Below, in pieces: positions 1-8,745 of a stretch of 64,000 nt of DNA (position 1 is its first letter; each line of letters starts with the position of its first letter). This DNA comes from Peribacillus saganii. Its GTDB lineage: Bacteria > Bacillota > Bacilli > Bacillales > DSM-1321. The stretch is taken from NCBI RefSeq assembly GCF_003429095.1, contig NZ_QVTE01000012.1, positions 29,865 to 93,864 on the forward strand, given 5' to 3'. The notes beneath the pieces are model-generated. The model was not told the DNA's origin. It searched no databases and saw only the letters and a list, made by a program, of their open reading frames with translations. The translations under genes were made by a program, and so were the position numbers.

Positions 1-828
1 TCTTAACCCTTTATGGGAAACCATCGAAGCGTCGTATAGTACGATCTGCGGACCAGAACCCATTTTTCCAAGTGCTTCTTTTTCAGAGATTCCCGGTGTG
101 TCCGCAGCGATTCCAGTATCAACAGCAAAAGCAATATCAGGCTGGATCTTAAAGGCGGATGTTCTCGCACCGCGAAGGCCGACTTCCTCCTGCACTGTTG
201 CAACCCCATATACTACGTTCGGATGCTTGCTTCCTCTTAGTCCCTTTAACACATTGATCGCTATTGCACAGCCGATTCGATTATCCCAAGCTTTTGCAAG
301 CAACATTTTATCGTTATTCATCACTGTAAACTCAAAATAAGGAACAGCCATATCGCCAGGACGCACTCCCCACTCCTTTGCTTCCTCACGGCTGGACGCC
401 CCAATATCAATAAACATATCCTTAATATCAACAGGCTTTTTACGAGCATCCGCTGAAAGGATATGAGGCGGCTTGGAGCCAATTATTCCTGTAATATCGC
501 CCTTTTTCGTAACGATGGTTACACGCTGAGCAAGCATTACCTGAGACCACCATCCTCCTACTGTCTGAAAACGGACGAAGCCTTTGTCATCGATCTGGGT
601 TATCATAAAACCGATCTCGTCTAAATGACCGGCAACCATAATTTTCGGTCCGTCTTCCTTTCCAGTCTTCTTGGCGATTAAACTGCCAAGATTGTCTGTT
701 TCGATTTCGTCTGCAAAAGGAGCTATGTATTTTTTTACTACCTCGCGAACTTCGCGTTCATTCCCCGGAATCCCTTTAGCATCGGTCAATTCCTTAAGCA
801 TTGTTAGTGTTTCATCGAGCATTGCCAT
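1..828 (-). CDS. ysdC: M42 family metallo-aminopeptidase YsdC, C-terminus cut by window edge
   Basis: The frame runs open from position 828 to the window edge, giving 276 residues of a family that is usually about 360 long. It matches the M42 glutamyl aminopeptidase/cellulase group: AGHLDE near residues 66-71 supplies metal-binding His and Asp, followed by AWDNRIG and the catalytic Glu pair in [10 protein letters not shown]. Such enzymes are cytosolic, cobalt- or zinc-dependent aminopeptidases that form tetrahedral oligomers. Start choice is ambiguous. The ATG at 828 abuts the GGAGG, while the second in-frame ATG at 822 has the better 7-nt spacing. Family members often start with Met-Ala as at 828, so I report the longer form. 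It is first in the ysdC-ysdB-ysdA order known from B. subtilis. Confidence 0.93.
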   Translation of the reverse strand, partial: MAMLDETLTMLKELTDAKGIPGNEREVREVVKKYIAPFADEIETDNLGSLIAKKTGKEDGPKIMVAGHLDEIGFMITQIDDKGFVRFQTVGGWWSQVMLAQRVTIVTKKGDITGIIGSKPPHILSADARKKPVDIKDMFIDIGASSREEAKEWGVRPGDMAVPYFEFTVMNNDKMLLAKAWDNRIGCAIAINVLKGLRGSKHPNVVYGVATVQEEVGLRGARTSAFKIQPDIAFAVDTGIAADTPGISEKEALGKMGSGPQIVLYDASMVSHKGLR

Positions 829-890
829 TCCTCCAGTTCTGTATTTCTTCCTATTATATTAAACCTTAAGAGCACGTACAAAAAAGAGGA

Positions 891-1379
891 TTAATATCCC
901 TGTTCCTGACGTTCAAAATTCACGGCATTTTTTTCCGTATATGCCCTTTCTATATCATTGCCATCAAATCCAAGCAGCAATCCTAGCTCAAGGTATGCCG
1001 CAAACATATCTGAGTATGAAGCTGCGGTTTGTTCACCATGGAATAGGTTAATCGCCTGAAAGACCTTCAAAAATTGAGAGGTCAAGTCATGTTCCATTTG
1101 CTCAGCAGTGTCAGGGACAACCGACTGGTACTGTTTCATAATGCCTAATGAGAGAAGAAAATGAATACCGTCAACATATTCTTCAAGCACTTTTTCATCA
1201 GGGGAAGCCGGCTTTTTGCTCCAGAATTTAAAGCAGCGGGTTTCATTTGCCAGTTCGCCTACCTCCACAAGGAGCGCCATAATCTTTTTTTTAGCTAAAT
1301 CTATATTCTCCAGTCCGTGCTGTTTTTCAATATGCCTGTCCAAAGCAGCCTGCATTTCAAAAAGCTTGCTAAAATCCAT
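891..1379 (-). CDS. Dimeric all-alpha dUTP diphosphatase (dUTPase_2 / MazG-like)
   Basis: 162 residues. It would hydrolyse dUTP to dUMP and pyrophosphate, keeping uracil out of DNA and feeding dTMP synthesis. The sequence has the all-alpha NTP pyrophosphatase metal motifs: an ExxE at residues 39-42 (EVGE), a second acidic motif ExxD at about 67-70 (EYVD), and the FKFWS segment typical of the dimeric dUTPase subgroup between them. It is unrelated to the trimeric dUTPases found in B. subtilis prophages. A clear SD (AGGAGAAAAC) lies just upstream of the ATG at 1379. It stands alone between ysdC and ysdB, transcribed in the same direction as ysdC. No terminator is visible in the 62 bp before ysdC. 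Confidence 0.88.
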   Translation of the reverse strand: MDFSKLFEMQAALDRHIEKQHGLENIDLAKKKIMALLVEVGELANETRCFKFWSKKPASPDEKVLEEYVDGIHFLLSLGIMKQYQSVVPDTAEQMEHDLTSQFLKVFQAINLFHGEQTAASYSDMFAAYLELGLLLGFDGNDIERAYTEKNAVNFERQEQGY

Positions 1380-1458
1380 TTGTTTTCTCCTAACATCTAT
1401 TTTTATGAAAAATTATATCAAATAAAGGGAACCTTTTCGAATTACTTTCGTATATAAG

Positions 1459-1605
1459 AAAAGCACAGCCGCCCTGGTAGAAGGAACATCGTGTGCAGAG
1501 GAAGAAGGCTAAGTTCGCGACGTTGGCACTAGTACGTCGTGTGCGTCGGGGCTTTATTTTCCTACGGAAAAAAGTTCTGGGCGTTGGAGCTAGACATCTG
1601 TACTA
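1459..1605 (+). repeat. Dispersed modular repeat, copy A
   Basis: This intergenic copy of the repeat family carries a degenerate 5' end (GCCGCCCTGGT), the central module (GACGTTGGCACTAGTACGTC, then GGCTTTATTTTCCTACGGAA) and the conserved 3' end GGAGCTAGACATCTGTA. The left inner arm seen in copies B, C and F is mostly missing. It lies between the divergently transcribed dUTPase gene and ysdB, so it sits in a promoter-bearing gap. Orientation is + like every other copy. Confidence 0.85.
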
Positions 1606-1667
1606 GCTAAATAAGTCATACTTTCTCGTAAAAATAACAATCTCTGTTTTCATTAGGAGGATAACCG

Positions 1668-2048
1668 ATGCTTCTGCTAATCCGATTATTATTATTCGCC
1701 GTTATTATTTTCATAATCTATTCGGCAATCAAATATGTTATCAATCCAAAACGAAAGCTGGAATTGGCTCACGAGCAAAAAAGCTTTTACTTTCTGGATG
1801 ATGCCAATAATGTCCGAAAAAATTTCCTGCTTACCTACAACGGGGTGCTATTCGAAGGAGAAAAATATCTAGGCACGACTGATAATGCATTTGAAGTTGT
1901 TTCCATTTTTATCTGGCCTAAAACCGTCACTGAGCTTCAGGGATTACAAAGGGATGATTTTATCTGGATTGAAGGCGTTATTAAGGAGAAATACCCCCAT
2001 GCAGCCATTGATTGGAAAAGTCCGGTTAAGGAGTTTTTGAAAAACTAA
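1668..2048 (+). CDS. ysdB: YsdB, small membrane protein of the sigma-W response
   Basis: 126 residues with one strong N-terminal membrane helix (about residues 2-24, poly-Leu/Ile) and a soluble, basic C-terminal region containing NPKRKLELAH and RKNFLLTYNGVLFEGEKYLG. The length, the topology and the position next to ysdA and the rplT operon match B. subtilis YsdB, which is linked to the sigma-W cell-envelope regulon. The molecular function is unknown. SD is AGGAGGATAACCG before the ATG at 1668. It is followed directly by a strong hairpin terminator. It runs opposite to its neighbours, and repeat copy A lies in its upstream region. Confidence 0.85.
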   Translation: MLLLIRLLLFAVIIFIIYSAIKYVINPKRKLELAHEQKSFYFLDDANNVRKNFLLTYNGVLFEGEKYLGTTDNAFEVVSIFIWPKTVTELQGLQRDDFIWIEGVIKEKYPHAAIDWKSPVKEFLKN

Positions 2049-2064
2049 TTTAGGATTTATCTCG

Positions 2065-2100
2065 AAAAAAGCAAAGCTGGGTCATCAACTTTGCTTTTTT
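2065..2100. terminator. Bidirectional terminator between ysdB and ysdA
   Basis: The stem AAAAAAGCAAAG / CTTTGCTTTTTT has A and T tracts on both sides. It lies between the convergent ysdB (+) and ysdA (-) stop codons, so it can end both transcripts. Confidence 0.85.
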
Positions 2101-2127
2101 CATGCTCTTATTCTTTCCTCTCCAAAG

Positions 2128-2394
2128 CTACCGATTAATAAGCCAGACAAAAATTACAGCCTGGACAAACAGCAGCAATGGCATCCCGCCTGTAAAGGAG
2201 CTGTGCTTTGTTTTATGCCGAAATTGATACATGCCTGCCAGTGCACCCGGAGTCCCGCCCGCTATAGCCAATATCCATAGCGTCCTTTCACTGATCCGAT
2301 ATGCCCCTTTTCTGGCCCTGCTTTTATCAATCCCCATGCTTGCAAAAGCTGCCACATTTATTACTATAAGATACAGAGAAACAATGTTCTGCAA
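2128..2394 (-). CDS. ysdA: YsdA, DUF1294 membrane protein
   Basis: 88 residues if started at the TTG at 2394, which has GGAGGGG 8 nt upstream. The longer frame begins with an ATG at 2439 that lies inside the upstream rplT terminator hairpin and has no SD, so I prefer the TTG. The protein has DUF1294 features: an N-terminal membrane helix, a basic segment MGIDKSRARKGAYRI, a Gly-rich turn (AGGTPGALAGMY) followed by FRHKTKH, and a second hydrophobic C-terminal helix. Function is unknown. The family is sometimes found fused to cold-shock domains in other bacteria, but there is no such fusion here. B. subtilis YsdA is of similar length and sits in the same place. Confidence 0.85.
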   Translation of the reverse strand: MQNIVSLYLIVINVAAFASMGIDKSRARKGAYRISERTLWILAIAGGTPGALAGMYQFRHKTKHSSFTGGMPLLLFVQAVIFVWLINR

Positions 2395-2427
2395 TAAACT
2401 TTCCCCTCCTGTTTCAACATCTAATAT

Positions 2428-2460
2428 GTAAAAAGCCATTCTCTGCGAAGGAGAATGGCT
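2428..2460 (-). terminator. Terminator of the infC-rpmI-rplT operon
   Basis: The stem AGCCATTCTC / GAGAATGGCT is followed on the minus strand by a T run. It begins 19 nt after the rplT stop codon. Confidence 0.9.
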
Positions 2461-2478
2461 AAGTCAGATCATTAGATC

Positions 2479-2838
2479 TTATTTATCAAACTGTTGCTTT
2501 GCAGCAGTTGCCAATTGAGCAAATGCCTGCTCATCAGAAACCGCAAGTTCAGCTAACATTTTACGGTTAACTTCGATACCTGCAAGCTTCAAGCCATGCA
2601 TTAAACGGCTGTAAGAAAGACCATTCATGCGTGCAGCTGCATTGATACGTGCGATCCAAAGTTTGCGGAAGTCGCGCTTTTTCTGGCGACGGTCGCGGAA
2701 TGCATACATTAAGGATTTCATTACTTGTTGGTTAGCTACTTTGAATAAAATGTGTTTCGCACCATAGTATCCTTTAGCTAATTTTATTACTTTTTTACGA
2801 CGTTTGCGAGTAACAGTACCGCCTTTTACACGTGGCAT
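2479..2838 (-). CDS. rplT: 50S ribosomal protein L20
   Basis: 119 residues, the usual length. L20 is needed early in large-subunit assembly, binding 23S rRNA domain I. The basic N-terminus ([19 protein letters not shown]) and the [18 protein letters not shown] block are diagnostic. It is third in the infC-rpmI-rplT operon, 35 nt after rpmI, with a good SD (GGAGGGAAATAAC). In B. subtilis L20 represses its own operon by promoting termination in the leader. The leader found upstream of infC here has the expected terminator. Confidence 0.98.
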   Translation of the reverse strand: MPRVKGGTVTRKRRKKVIKLAKGYYGAKHILFKVANQQVMKSLMYAFRDRRQKKRDFRKLWIARINAAARMNGLSYSRLMHGLKLAGIEVNRKMLAELAVSDEQAFAQLATAAKQQFDK

Positions 2839-2873
2839 GTTATTTCCCTCCTATTTAAATCGATAGCCGATTA

Positions 2874-3074
2874 TTACTTGATATTGTCTAACATGTGACG
2901 AATGCGTTTGAAGTCACCTTTGCTTACAAGGCTTGCTTTGCGAAGCTTACGCTTAGCTTTTGTAGACTTGTTAGCGAATAAGTGGCTTGTGTAAGCGTGT
3001 GAACGCTTAAGCTTGCCAGATCCAGTTTTCTTGAAACGCTTTGCGGATCCGCGGTGAGTTTTCATTTTAGGCAT
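2874..3074 (-). CDS. rpmI: 50S ribosomal protein L35
   Basis: 66 residues, full length. The very basic sequence begins [20 protein letters not shown], diagnostic for bacterial L35. It is the middle gene of the infC-rpmI-rplT operon, starting 22 nt after infC with SD GAGGAGGAATACC. Confidence 0.98.
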   Translation of the reverse strand: MPKMKTHRGSAKRFKKTGSGKLKRSHAYTSHLFANKSTKAKRKLRKASLVSKGDFKRIRHMLDNIK

Positions 3075-3096
3075 AAGGTATTCCTCCTCATTACAA

Positions 3097-3615
3097 TTAC
3101 TTTTCGTTTTTCGGTGCTAAAATTAAGAACATGCTGCGTCCATCCATTTTTGGATGTGTTTCAATTGTTGCTACTTCTTTACACGCTGCAGAGAACCGGT
3201 CCAATACGCGTTGGCCAATTTCTTTGTGCGTGATTGCACGTCCTTTAAAACGGATAGAAGCTTTCACTTTATCGCCTTTTTCAAGGAATTTAATTGCATT
3301 GCGAAGCTTAGTATTGAAATCATGTTCGTCAATAGTCGGGCTCAGACGAACCTCTTTCAAAGTAATGATCTTTTGATTTTTGCGTGCTTCTTTGTCTTTC
3401 TTTTGCTGCTCGAAGCGGAATTTTCCGTAGTCCATGATACGGGCTACCGGAGGCTTTGCATTCGCAGCAACTACAACTAGATCAAGATTTGCACGAGCGG
3501 CTATTTCCAGTGCTTCGAATTTCGTTTTAATTCCCAGCTGTTCGCCGTTTTGGTCAATTAGACGAAGTTCGCGGGCGCGGATGCCCTCGTTTACCATCAT
3601 GTCTTGTTTACTAAT
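3097..3615 (-). CDS. infC: Translation initiation factor IF-3, non-canonical ATT start
   Basis: 172 residues from an ATT codon at 3615. IF-3 binds the 30S subunit, proofreads the start codon and initiator tRNA, and prevents subunit joining. The N-domain begins [17 protein letters not shown]. The linker contains [13 protein letters not shown], and the C-domain contains [13 protein letters not shown] and ends in [10 protein letters not shown] strong GGAGGTGG lies 6 nt before the ATT. The longer ATG-started frame (to 3663) would read through that SD and the leader, so it is rejected. An AUU/AUC start on infC is a well-known device: IF-3 discriminates against its own start codon and so regulates its own synthesis. 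Confidence 0.96.
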   Translation of the reverse strand: MSKQDMMVNEGIRARELRLIDQNGEQLGIKTKFEALEIAARANLDLVVVAANAKPPVARIMDYGKFRFEQQKKDKEARKNQKIITLKEVRLSPTIDEHDFNTKLRNAIKFLEKGDKVKASIRFKGRAITHKEIGQRVLDRFSAACKEVATIETHPKMDGRSMFLILAPKNEK

Positions 3616-3684
3616 AGTTAGCCACCTCCAAGGATATTTAGTGAATACAAGTTTAGTTATCATGATTTGTACTTGTTAACAAGC

Positions 3685-3839
3685 AATAAAAAAGTGTGGG
3701 TGCCAGAGAACACCCACACTGATAGATTAAAAAGGATAAATCCAAATTATCAAATCATGAACCTGTTAACTGCAAAGATGCGTCAATCAGGTGAGAAGCG
3801 GGTGCCTCTTCTTTTCCTCAAACACGTATTCAATTCACC
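3685..3839 (-). ncRNA. L20 leader: transcription attenuator upstream of infC
   Basis: Between the sigma-A promoter and the infC ribosome-binding site lies about 225 nt of untranslated leader. It ends in a textbook terminator: a 10-bp perfect stem AGTGTGGGTG / CACCCACACT (3693-3702 and 3711-3720) followed by TTTTTTATT on the minus strand. Position, gene context and architecture match the L20 leader of Bacillaceae, where excess L20 stabilises the terminator. I identified the family from context and did not fold the antiterminator. Confidence 0.8.
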
Positions 3840-3845
3840 TTAGAA

Positions 3846-3875
3846 AATATATCATAAACACAGATGATCTGTCAA
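3846..3875 (-). promoter_or_regulatory. Sigma-A promoter of the infC operon
   Basis: On the minus strand there is a perfect -35 TTGACA (3870-3875), an 18-nt spacer and the -10 TATATT (3846-3851). It is placed correctly to start the L20 leader. Confidence 0.8.
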
Positions 3876-4247
3876 CTCACTTGTTTTTCACAACAGAGAT
3901 TATCTTATCAAATGAAGCTGCTTTTTGCAATACGTTTTGTTATTTTTTTTGAATGAATGTTTCACAAAGGACAAAGCAAGCCTAAAAACATCTGAATATT
4001 TGAGTGCCATGATACTCTGCAGCTAAACCAGGAAGCTTGCAATATAATATTCGTCAGCATACGTTCCATCTATAAAAAGTGAGTCCTTTTTCGTGCACAT
4101 CATCGGGAACTGCTTTTCTGATATGCATTATTCCACCCACCACATTAGCAAGACCCGGTTCAATAATATTATTGGATTTTTGTCTTAGGTATTTTTTTAA
4201 TTAAAAATTCGACCAAAGTATAGCTTTATTCTAAAATTAGCCATTTT
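3876..4247. other. Non-coding stretch between thrS terminator and infC promoter
   Basis: About 370 bp of AT-rich sequence with no reading frame that has a start and an SD, and no clear hairpin. It includes a short GGTGCC-rich segment only at its thrS end. I see nothing functional in it. Confidence 0.6.
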
Positions 4248-4279
4248 CAAAAGGAGGCACCCGCTTTACGGGTGCCTCC
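4248..4279 (-). terminator. Terminator of thrS
   Basis: The 11-bp stem GGAGGCACCCG / CGGGTGCCTCC is followed on the minus strand by TTTTGAAAA. It begins 9 nt after the thrS stop codon. Confidence 0.9.
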
Positions 4280-4287
4280 CAAAGATA

Positions 4288-6219
4288 TTACTGTCTTACT
4301 TCTGCTTTTACCGAATTGATAAAGTCTTCAAATGCAACAGTTTCGGATTTCTGTTCGCCGTATTTGCGGACATTAACACTTCCCTCGCTGCTTTCGTTAT
4401 CGCCGACAACGAGCATGTAAGGGATTTTTTGCATTTGTGCTTCCCTGATTTTATAGCCAATTTTCTCATCGCGGCCGTCAAGATCAACACGGAAGCCTTC
4501 CGCCTGAAGTTTTTCCTGAACTTCCTTCGCATAGTCAAGATGGGCTTCAGGAGAGACTGGAATCACTTGTACCTGGACTGGTGCAAGCCATGTTGGGAAT
4601 GCCCCTTTATATTCCTCAATAAGGAAGGCAACAAAGCGTTCCATTGTTGATACAACGCCACGGTGGATAACGACCGGGCGATGTTGCTTTCCATCTTCAC
4701 CAACATAGTTTAAGTCGAAGCGTTCAGGCAGTAAGAAATCGAGCTGAACTGTGGAAAGGGTTTCGTCTTTTCCTAATGCAGTTCGGACCTGGACATCAAG
4801 CTTAGGACCATAGAACGCTGCTTCGCCTTCTGCCTCGAAATAATCAAGGCCGAGATCGTCCATTGCTTCTTTCAGCATGCCCTGTGCCTTTTCCCACATT
4901 GCGTCATCATTGAAGTACTTCTCTGTGTCCTGAGGATCCCGGTAAGAAAGACGGAATGTATAATCATTGATGTTAAAATCTTTATAAACAGCAAGGACTA
5001 GGTTCACAACGCGTTTGAATTCATCCTTGATCTGGTCTGGACGGACAAAGATATGTGCATCGTTCAGCGTCATCCCGCGTACGCGCTGAAGCCCGGAAAG
5101 TGCACCTGACATTTCATATCGATGCATAGTGCCAAGCTCCGCAATCCGAATCGGCAGCTCTCGATAGCTGTGAATGCTGTTTTTATAGATCATCATATGA
5201 TGCGGGCAGTTCATAGGACGCAGAACAAGCTGTTCATTATCCATGTCCATTACAGGGAACATATCTTCCTGATAGTGCTCCCAGTGTCCGGACGTTTTGT
5301 ATAAATCTACGCTTCCCATAACTGGTGTATAAACATGGTTATAGCCAAGGCGCTCTTCTTTATCGACAATATACCGTTCAATAACGCGTCGAATTGTAGC
5401 ACCTTTCGGAAGCCATAGTGGCAATCCCTGGCCAACCAATTGCGAGCTTGTAAACAAGCTTAGTTCTTTTCCGATTTTACGGTGGTCGCGTTCCTTCGCT
5501 TCCTCAAGCAAACGCAGATGTTCTTCAAGATCTTCTTTCTTAAAGAAAGCAGTTCCATAAATGCGCTGAAGCATTTTATTTTTGCTGTCGCCTCTCCAAT
5601 AAGCACCCGCAATGCTCATCAATTTAAACTCTTTGATTTTGCCTGTTGAAGGGACATGGACACCGCGGCAAAGGTCAAAAAATTCGCCCTGCTCATAGAT
5701 TGTTACCTGTTGTTCTGCGGGAATGGCCTCAATCAGCTCAAGTTTGTACTCATCGCCAATTTCCTTGAACCGGTTTACCGCTTCATCACGGCTTACTTCT
5801 ACTCGGACAACCTCAAGATTTTCGTTGATGATTTTCTTCATTTCTTTTTCGATCTTTGGCAGGTCTTCCGGAGTCAATGATTCCTCAAGATCAACATCAT
5901 AATAGAATCCACCTTCGATAACCGGTCCTACACCAAATTTTGCGTTCTTGTACAAACGCTTGATAGCCTGAGCCATTAAGTGTGCTGAACTGTGGCGGAG
6001 GATTTCTAATGCTTCGCCGCTGTCCTGAGTGATAATTTCAATGGAACCGTCCTCATCTATTGGACGTTTTAAATCATATTGCTGACCGTTAAACTTGCCT
6101 GCAATTGACTTCTTCTTCAGCCCTGGGCTGATGGAGGCCGCAACCTCTTCAGTTGACGTACCCCTGGCAAACTCCTTAACCGCTCCATCTGGAAAAGAAA
6201 GCTTAATCATTTCAGACAT
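4288..6219 (-). CDS. thrS: Threonyl-tRNA synthetase
   Basis: 643 residues, full length. It charges tRNA-Thr with threonine using ATP. Domains in order are an N-terminal TGS (1-65), the second additional editing domain with HSSAH (76-80) that hydrolyses Ser-tRNA(Thr), the class II catalytic core with the zinc Cys in RPMNCPHHM and motif 2 around MTLNDAHIF, and a C-terminal anticodon-binding domain ([17 protein letters not shown] onward). SD AAAGGAGTG precedes the ATG at 6219. It is a single-gene transcript bounded by its own terminator and preceded by a T-box leader, so expression should respond to uncharged tRNA-Thr. Confidence 0.98.
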   Translation of the reverse strand: MSEMIKLSFPDGAVKEFARGTSTEEVAASISPGLKKKSIAGKFNGQQYDLKRPIDEDGSIEIITQDSGEALEILRHSSAHLMAQAIKRLYKNAKFGVGPVIEGGFYYDVDLEESLTPEDLPKIEKEMKKIINENLEVVRVEVSRDEAVNRFKEIGDEYKLELIEAIPAEQQVTIYEQGEFFDLCRGVHVPSTGKIKEFKLMSIAGAYWRGDSKNKMLQRIYGTAFFKKEDLEEHLRLLEEAKERDHRKIGKELSLFTSSQLVGQGLPLWLPKGATIRRVIERYIVDKEERLGYNHVYTPVMGSVDLYKTSGHWEHYQEDMFPVMDMDNEQLVLRPMNCPHHMMIYKNSIHSYRELPIRIAELGTMHRYEMSGALSGLQRVRGMTLNDAHIFVRPDQIKDEFKRVVNLVLAVYKDFNINDYTFRLSYRDPQDTEKYFNDDAMWEKAQGMLKEAMDDLGLDYFEAEGEAAFYGPKLDVQVRTALGKDETLSTVQLDFLLPERFDLNYVGEDGKQHRPVVIHRGVVSTMERFVAFLIEEYKGAFPTWLAPVQVQVIPVSPEAHLDYAKEVQEKLQAEGFRVDLDGRDEKIGYKIREAQMQKIPYMLVVGDNESSEGSVNVRKYGEQKSETVAFEDFINSVKAEVRQ

Positions 6220-6286
6220 ACAGTGCCACTCCTTTTAGTTTATTTTAGAATGTGATTTTTGCAGGGGCCAGGCTTCTTAAAAATGC

Positions 6287-6525
6287 AAAAAAGCCCGCCC
6301 CTGTTAAAAAAACAGGGACGAGCTTAGTAATCAAAATGATTGCAACCCGCGGTTCCACCCTCGTTTCACCTGCTAACGCAGATGACACTCGACGCTTATA
6401 ACGGAAGCTCCCGCCGGCCAATACTCGAAAAACTTTCCTGGCCGAAGTTTAAAGGCGGTAAGTACTCTACCCGTGTTAGGAAGTTTGCAGCCTAGCCTTC
6501 CCTCTCTGAAAACCGTGCATAGAAT
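6287..6525 (-). ncRNA. T-box leader riboswitch of thrS
   Basis: On the minus strand the conserved T-box sequence containing GGTGGAACCGCGGGT (within 6338-6361) precedes a terminator stem formed by GCTCGTCCCTG and CAGGGGCGGGC with a following T6 run (6287-6324). A structured stem I region lies upstream (to about 6525). T-boxes read the charging state of a cognate tRNA through a specifier codon and antiterminate when uncharged tRNA binds. With thrS downstream the cognate is tRNA-Thr. I did not fix the specifier codon. Confidence 0.95.
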
Positions 6526-6681
6526 ACCCATATCCTCATCATAACTTTTAAAAATGATATGTTGTATAGTATGTAGGAAATTATAATTTGTTATGTAATG
6601 AAAATCAAGAGCTATTTGTTGAAAAAAGTTATTCAGGCTACAGAAAGCTTTTTACGAGCAGCCCTGCGGCTTTGGACCGGA

Positions 6682-7515
6682 TCAGCTGCGCTTGAAAGCC
6701 GCAGTCGGGCGAATAATTGTTCTTTCTTCAAATATTCGGGTGATGGTTTGGATCAGCCCATCCTCCGCTTCATCGGTGTACAAATGAAGGTTCCGGGGTG
6801 CTATTGAAAGCAATGGGGCCAACGCTGTAGAGTCGACATATATAGGATTATCAGCAAGCAGCTTCCTATCAATCAACTTATAAATTTCCTGCTTTCCCAG
6901 CTTTCTAAGCTCCCCATCGTAAAAGTGAAAGCCGTCATTGTGAAGCAAATGGACATTATCCATTTTCGGTTTTCGTTCACGAAGGAAATCGCGGAGTGCA
7001 GCAATAAAGCTTTGATAATCCTGCTCTAGCTTATACTCGTCTATCGCTAATTCCACATACTCGAGAAGTGAATCATAAAATGACTTTAGCCGGAACGTTG
7101 CAAATGAATCAAAGGAAAACGAAACCTTGTCGGTAAGAAACGTTTTCAGACCTTCCTGGATGATCTCTCGCTCCTTATTAAATGCAGTTACCTTTTTTTC
7201 ATGCTGCTCTCCTTCAATAATCGAACAGGCTATTTCAACAATGCTATCTATCTCCTCCTGTTCCCGGAAGTAAAACCGTTGCCTGACAATCGATTCAAGT
7301 ACACTTAAGAGCTTATCCTCAAGCAGGAATGTGTAAAACACATCACTTAATAATGCGAGCATTTTTTTCATATACTTTTGTTTAATGTGAAGCAGCAGTC
7401 CCCGTTCTGGCTGAAATTGTATATATGGATTCAGTTCTGTCCCCAAAGGGTGGACAGATACGTATTCGAGCAGCTTTAACGCTTCAGTTTCAGTTTGAAA
7501 ATGAATATGCACCAA
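6682..7515 (-). CDS. ytxC: YtxC-like putative sporulation protein
   Basis: 277 residues. It has no catalytic motif that I recognise. It is predominantly helical and acidic, with an N-terminal start VHIHFQTETEALKLLEYV and a C-terminal part rich in charged residues. Length and location, between thrS and dnaI, match B. subtilis YtxC, annotated as a putative sporulation protein of unknown function. Start codons are TTG at 7515 (6 nt after a GGGGG SD) or GTG at 7512. I keep the first, but either is possible. It is transcribed alone, 280 bp downstream of dnaI and separated from it by a terminator. Confidence 0.8.
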   Translation of the reverse strand: MVHIHFQTETEALKLLEYVSVHPLGTELNPYIQFQPERGLLLHIKQKYMKKMLALLSDVFYTFLLEDKLLSVLESIVRQRFYFREQEEIDSIVEIACSIIEGEQHEKKVTAFNKEREIIQEGLKTFLTDKVSFSFDSFATFRLKSFYDSLLEYVELAIDEYKLEQDYQSFIAALRDFLRERKPKMDNVHLLHNDGFHFYDGELRKLGKQEIYKLIDRKLLADNPIYVDSTALAPLLSIAPRNLHLYTDEAEDGLIQTITRIFEERTIIRPTAAFKRS

Positions 7516-7600
7516 CCAATACCCCCTAACCCTTATCCTGCTTATATGTATATGGGATAAGCTTGCTTTTTAGAAGCAAGTTAGAGAGGATTGGACCGGA

Positions 7601-7635
7601 AAAACAGAAAGCCAGCTGCAAAATGGGCAACTGGC
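7601..7635 (-). terminator. Terminator downstream of dnaB-dnaI
   Basis: On the minus strand there is a 9-bp stem GCCAGTTGC / GCAGCTGGC with a 7-nt loop, followed by TTTCTGTTTTT. Confidence 0.8.
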
Positions 7636-7794
7636 ATAACATATTTCTTCTATCGAACAAATTGTTTTTGTTCCGGATAAGCAATACTCATTTTTGGACA
7701 AATAGTCCTCAATTCCTCTTCATTATGTCCTTCTACATTTAATTTCGCTAAAGAACAATCCTCTTCGATCTAATGAACTTTTTGAGATTTGTTT

Positions 7795-8745
7795 CTACAG
7801 CCTGCGATTTTCTCCGCCCAGCTGCAGCGGTTCGGCGAGATACTTGATCCGTTCCATAATCCTTGCAGCTTTCACTTCTTCCCGCTCACCCCGCTGTGAA
7901 ACGGTGAGGTGGGTCTGGAGTCCATCAAAATTAAAATTAGAGGTGAAGAAGGTCGGCAGGTTTTCGAGCATCCGGAATTGCAGGATCGGGCCTAGTACTT
8001 CATCCCTGGCCCAGCTGCTCATTGCTTCAGCCCCTATATCATCCAGCATGAGAACATGAGCTTTCTTTGTGATCTCGATTTTTTCATTAAGGGTGTTATC
8101 ACTTATTGAAGCCTTGATCTCACGCAGAAAGTCAGGAACATAGACAATTAAGGATGAAATTTGTTTCTTGGCGAGTTCGTTTGCGATCGCGCCTAGCAAA
8201 TACGTTTTACCGACTCCGAAACTTCCATATAAATACAGCCCTTTTTGCTTGGCCCCGGGAACAAATTGTTCTACAAAGGTTGTCGCCTTGTTTACTGCCT
8301 CCATCCTGCTGCCTTCACTGCCTGTCATTATGAAGTCTTCAAGTGTGGCCGATAAAATATCCTTTGGTACGTATAAGCTTTGTATCAGTTTTTGATGCCG
8401 CCTTTTTTCATCATCCATAATTTTTTGCGGGCATGGTTCATAATTTAGAGCAATGGCATTCCCCTGCAAAATAAGCTTTGGATGGTAACCTTCCAAGAAG
8501 TTGATGCATCCTTGAAGGTTGGGACATTTATCGCAATTTTTGCTTTGGGAAGAAAACTCATACAGCTTTGACAATCCCTTTTCAACCATTTCCCCAGTAA
8601 TCCTTGTGCTATTTTCATTAAGGAAATGGCGGATTTCTTTTTCATTCAGGACTTCATGCTTTAAGTTTTCATATCGATTTTGAAACTCTGTATTATTTGT
8701 TAATTTGCTTAATGCTCTATCGATTCGTTCCACGGTGTTTTTCAC
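7795..8745 (-). CDS. dnaI: Primosomal protein DnaI, helicase loader
   Basis: 316 residues. DnaI is the AAA+ loader that places the replicative helicase DnaC on DNA at oriC and restarted forks, working with DnaB and DnaD. The N-terminal domain carries the zinc/helicase-binding cluster: Cys71, Cys74, Cys80, His88 and Cys105. The AAA+ domain has Walker A GSFGVGKT (174-181), Walker B VLMLDDIGAE, and the sensor-I region TFFTSNFNF. The GTG start overlaps the dnaB stop (GTGA), indicating translational coupling. The SD AAGGGG lies almost adjacent to the GTG, consistent with coupling rather than independent initiation. Confidence 0.96.
   Translation of the reverse strand: MKNTVERIDRALSKLTNNTEFQNRYENLKHEVLNEKEIRHFLNENSTRITGEMVEKGLSKLYEFSSQSKNCDKCPNLQGCINFLEGYHPKLILQGNAIALNYEPCPQKIMDDEKRRHQKLIQSLYVPKDILSATLEDFIMTGSEGSRMEAVNKATTFVEQFVPGAKQKGLYLYGSFGVGKTYLLGAIANELAKKQISSLIVYVPDFLREIKASISDNTLNEKIEITKKAHVLMLDDIGAEAMSSWARDEVLGPILQFRMLENLPTFFTSNFNFDGLQTHLTVSQRGEREEVKAARIMERIKYLAEPLQLGGENRRL

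Noticed and set aside
4308..4538. 76-residue frame inside thrS
   Set aside because: Out-of-frame shadow on the same strand as a full-length thrS.
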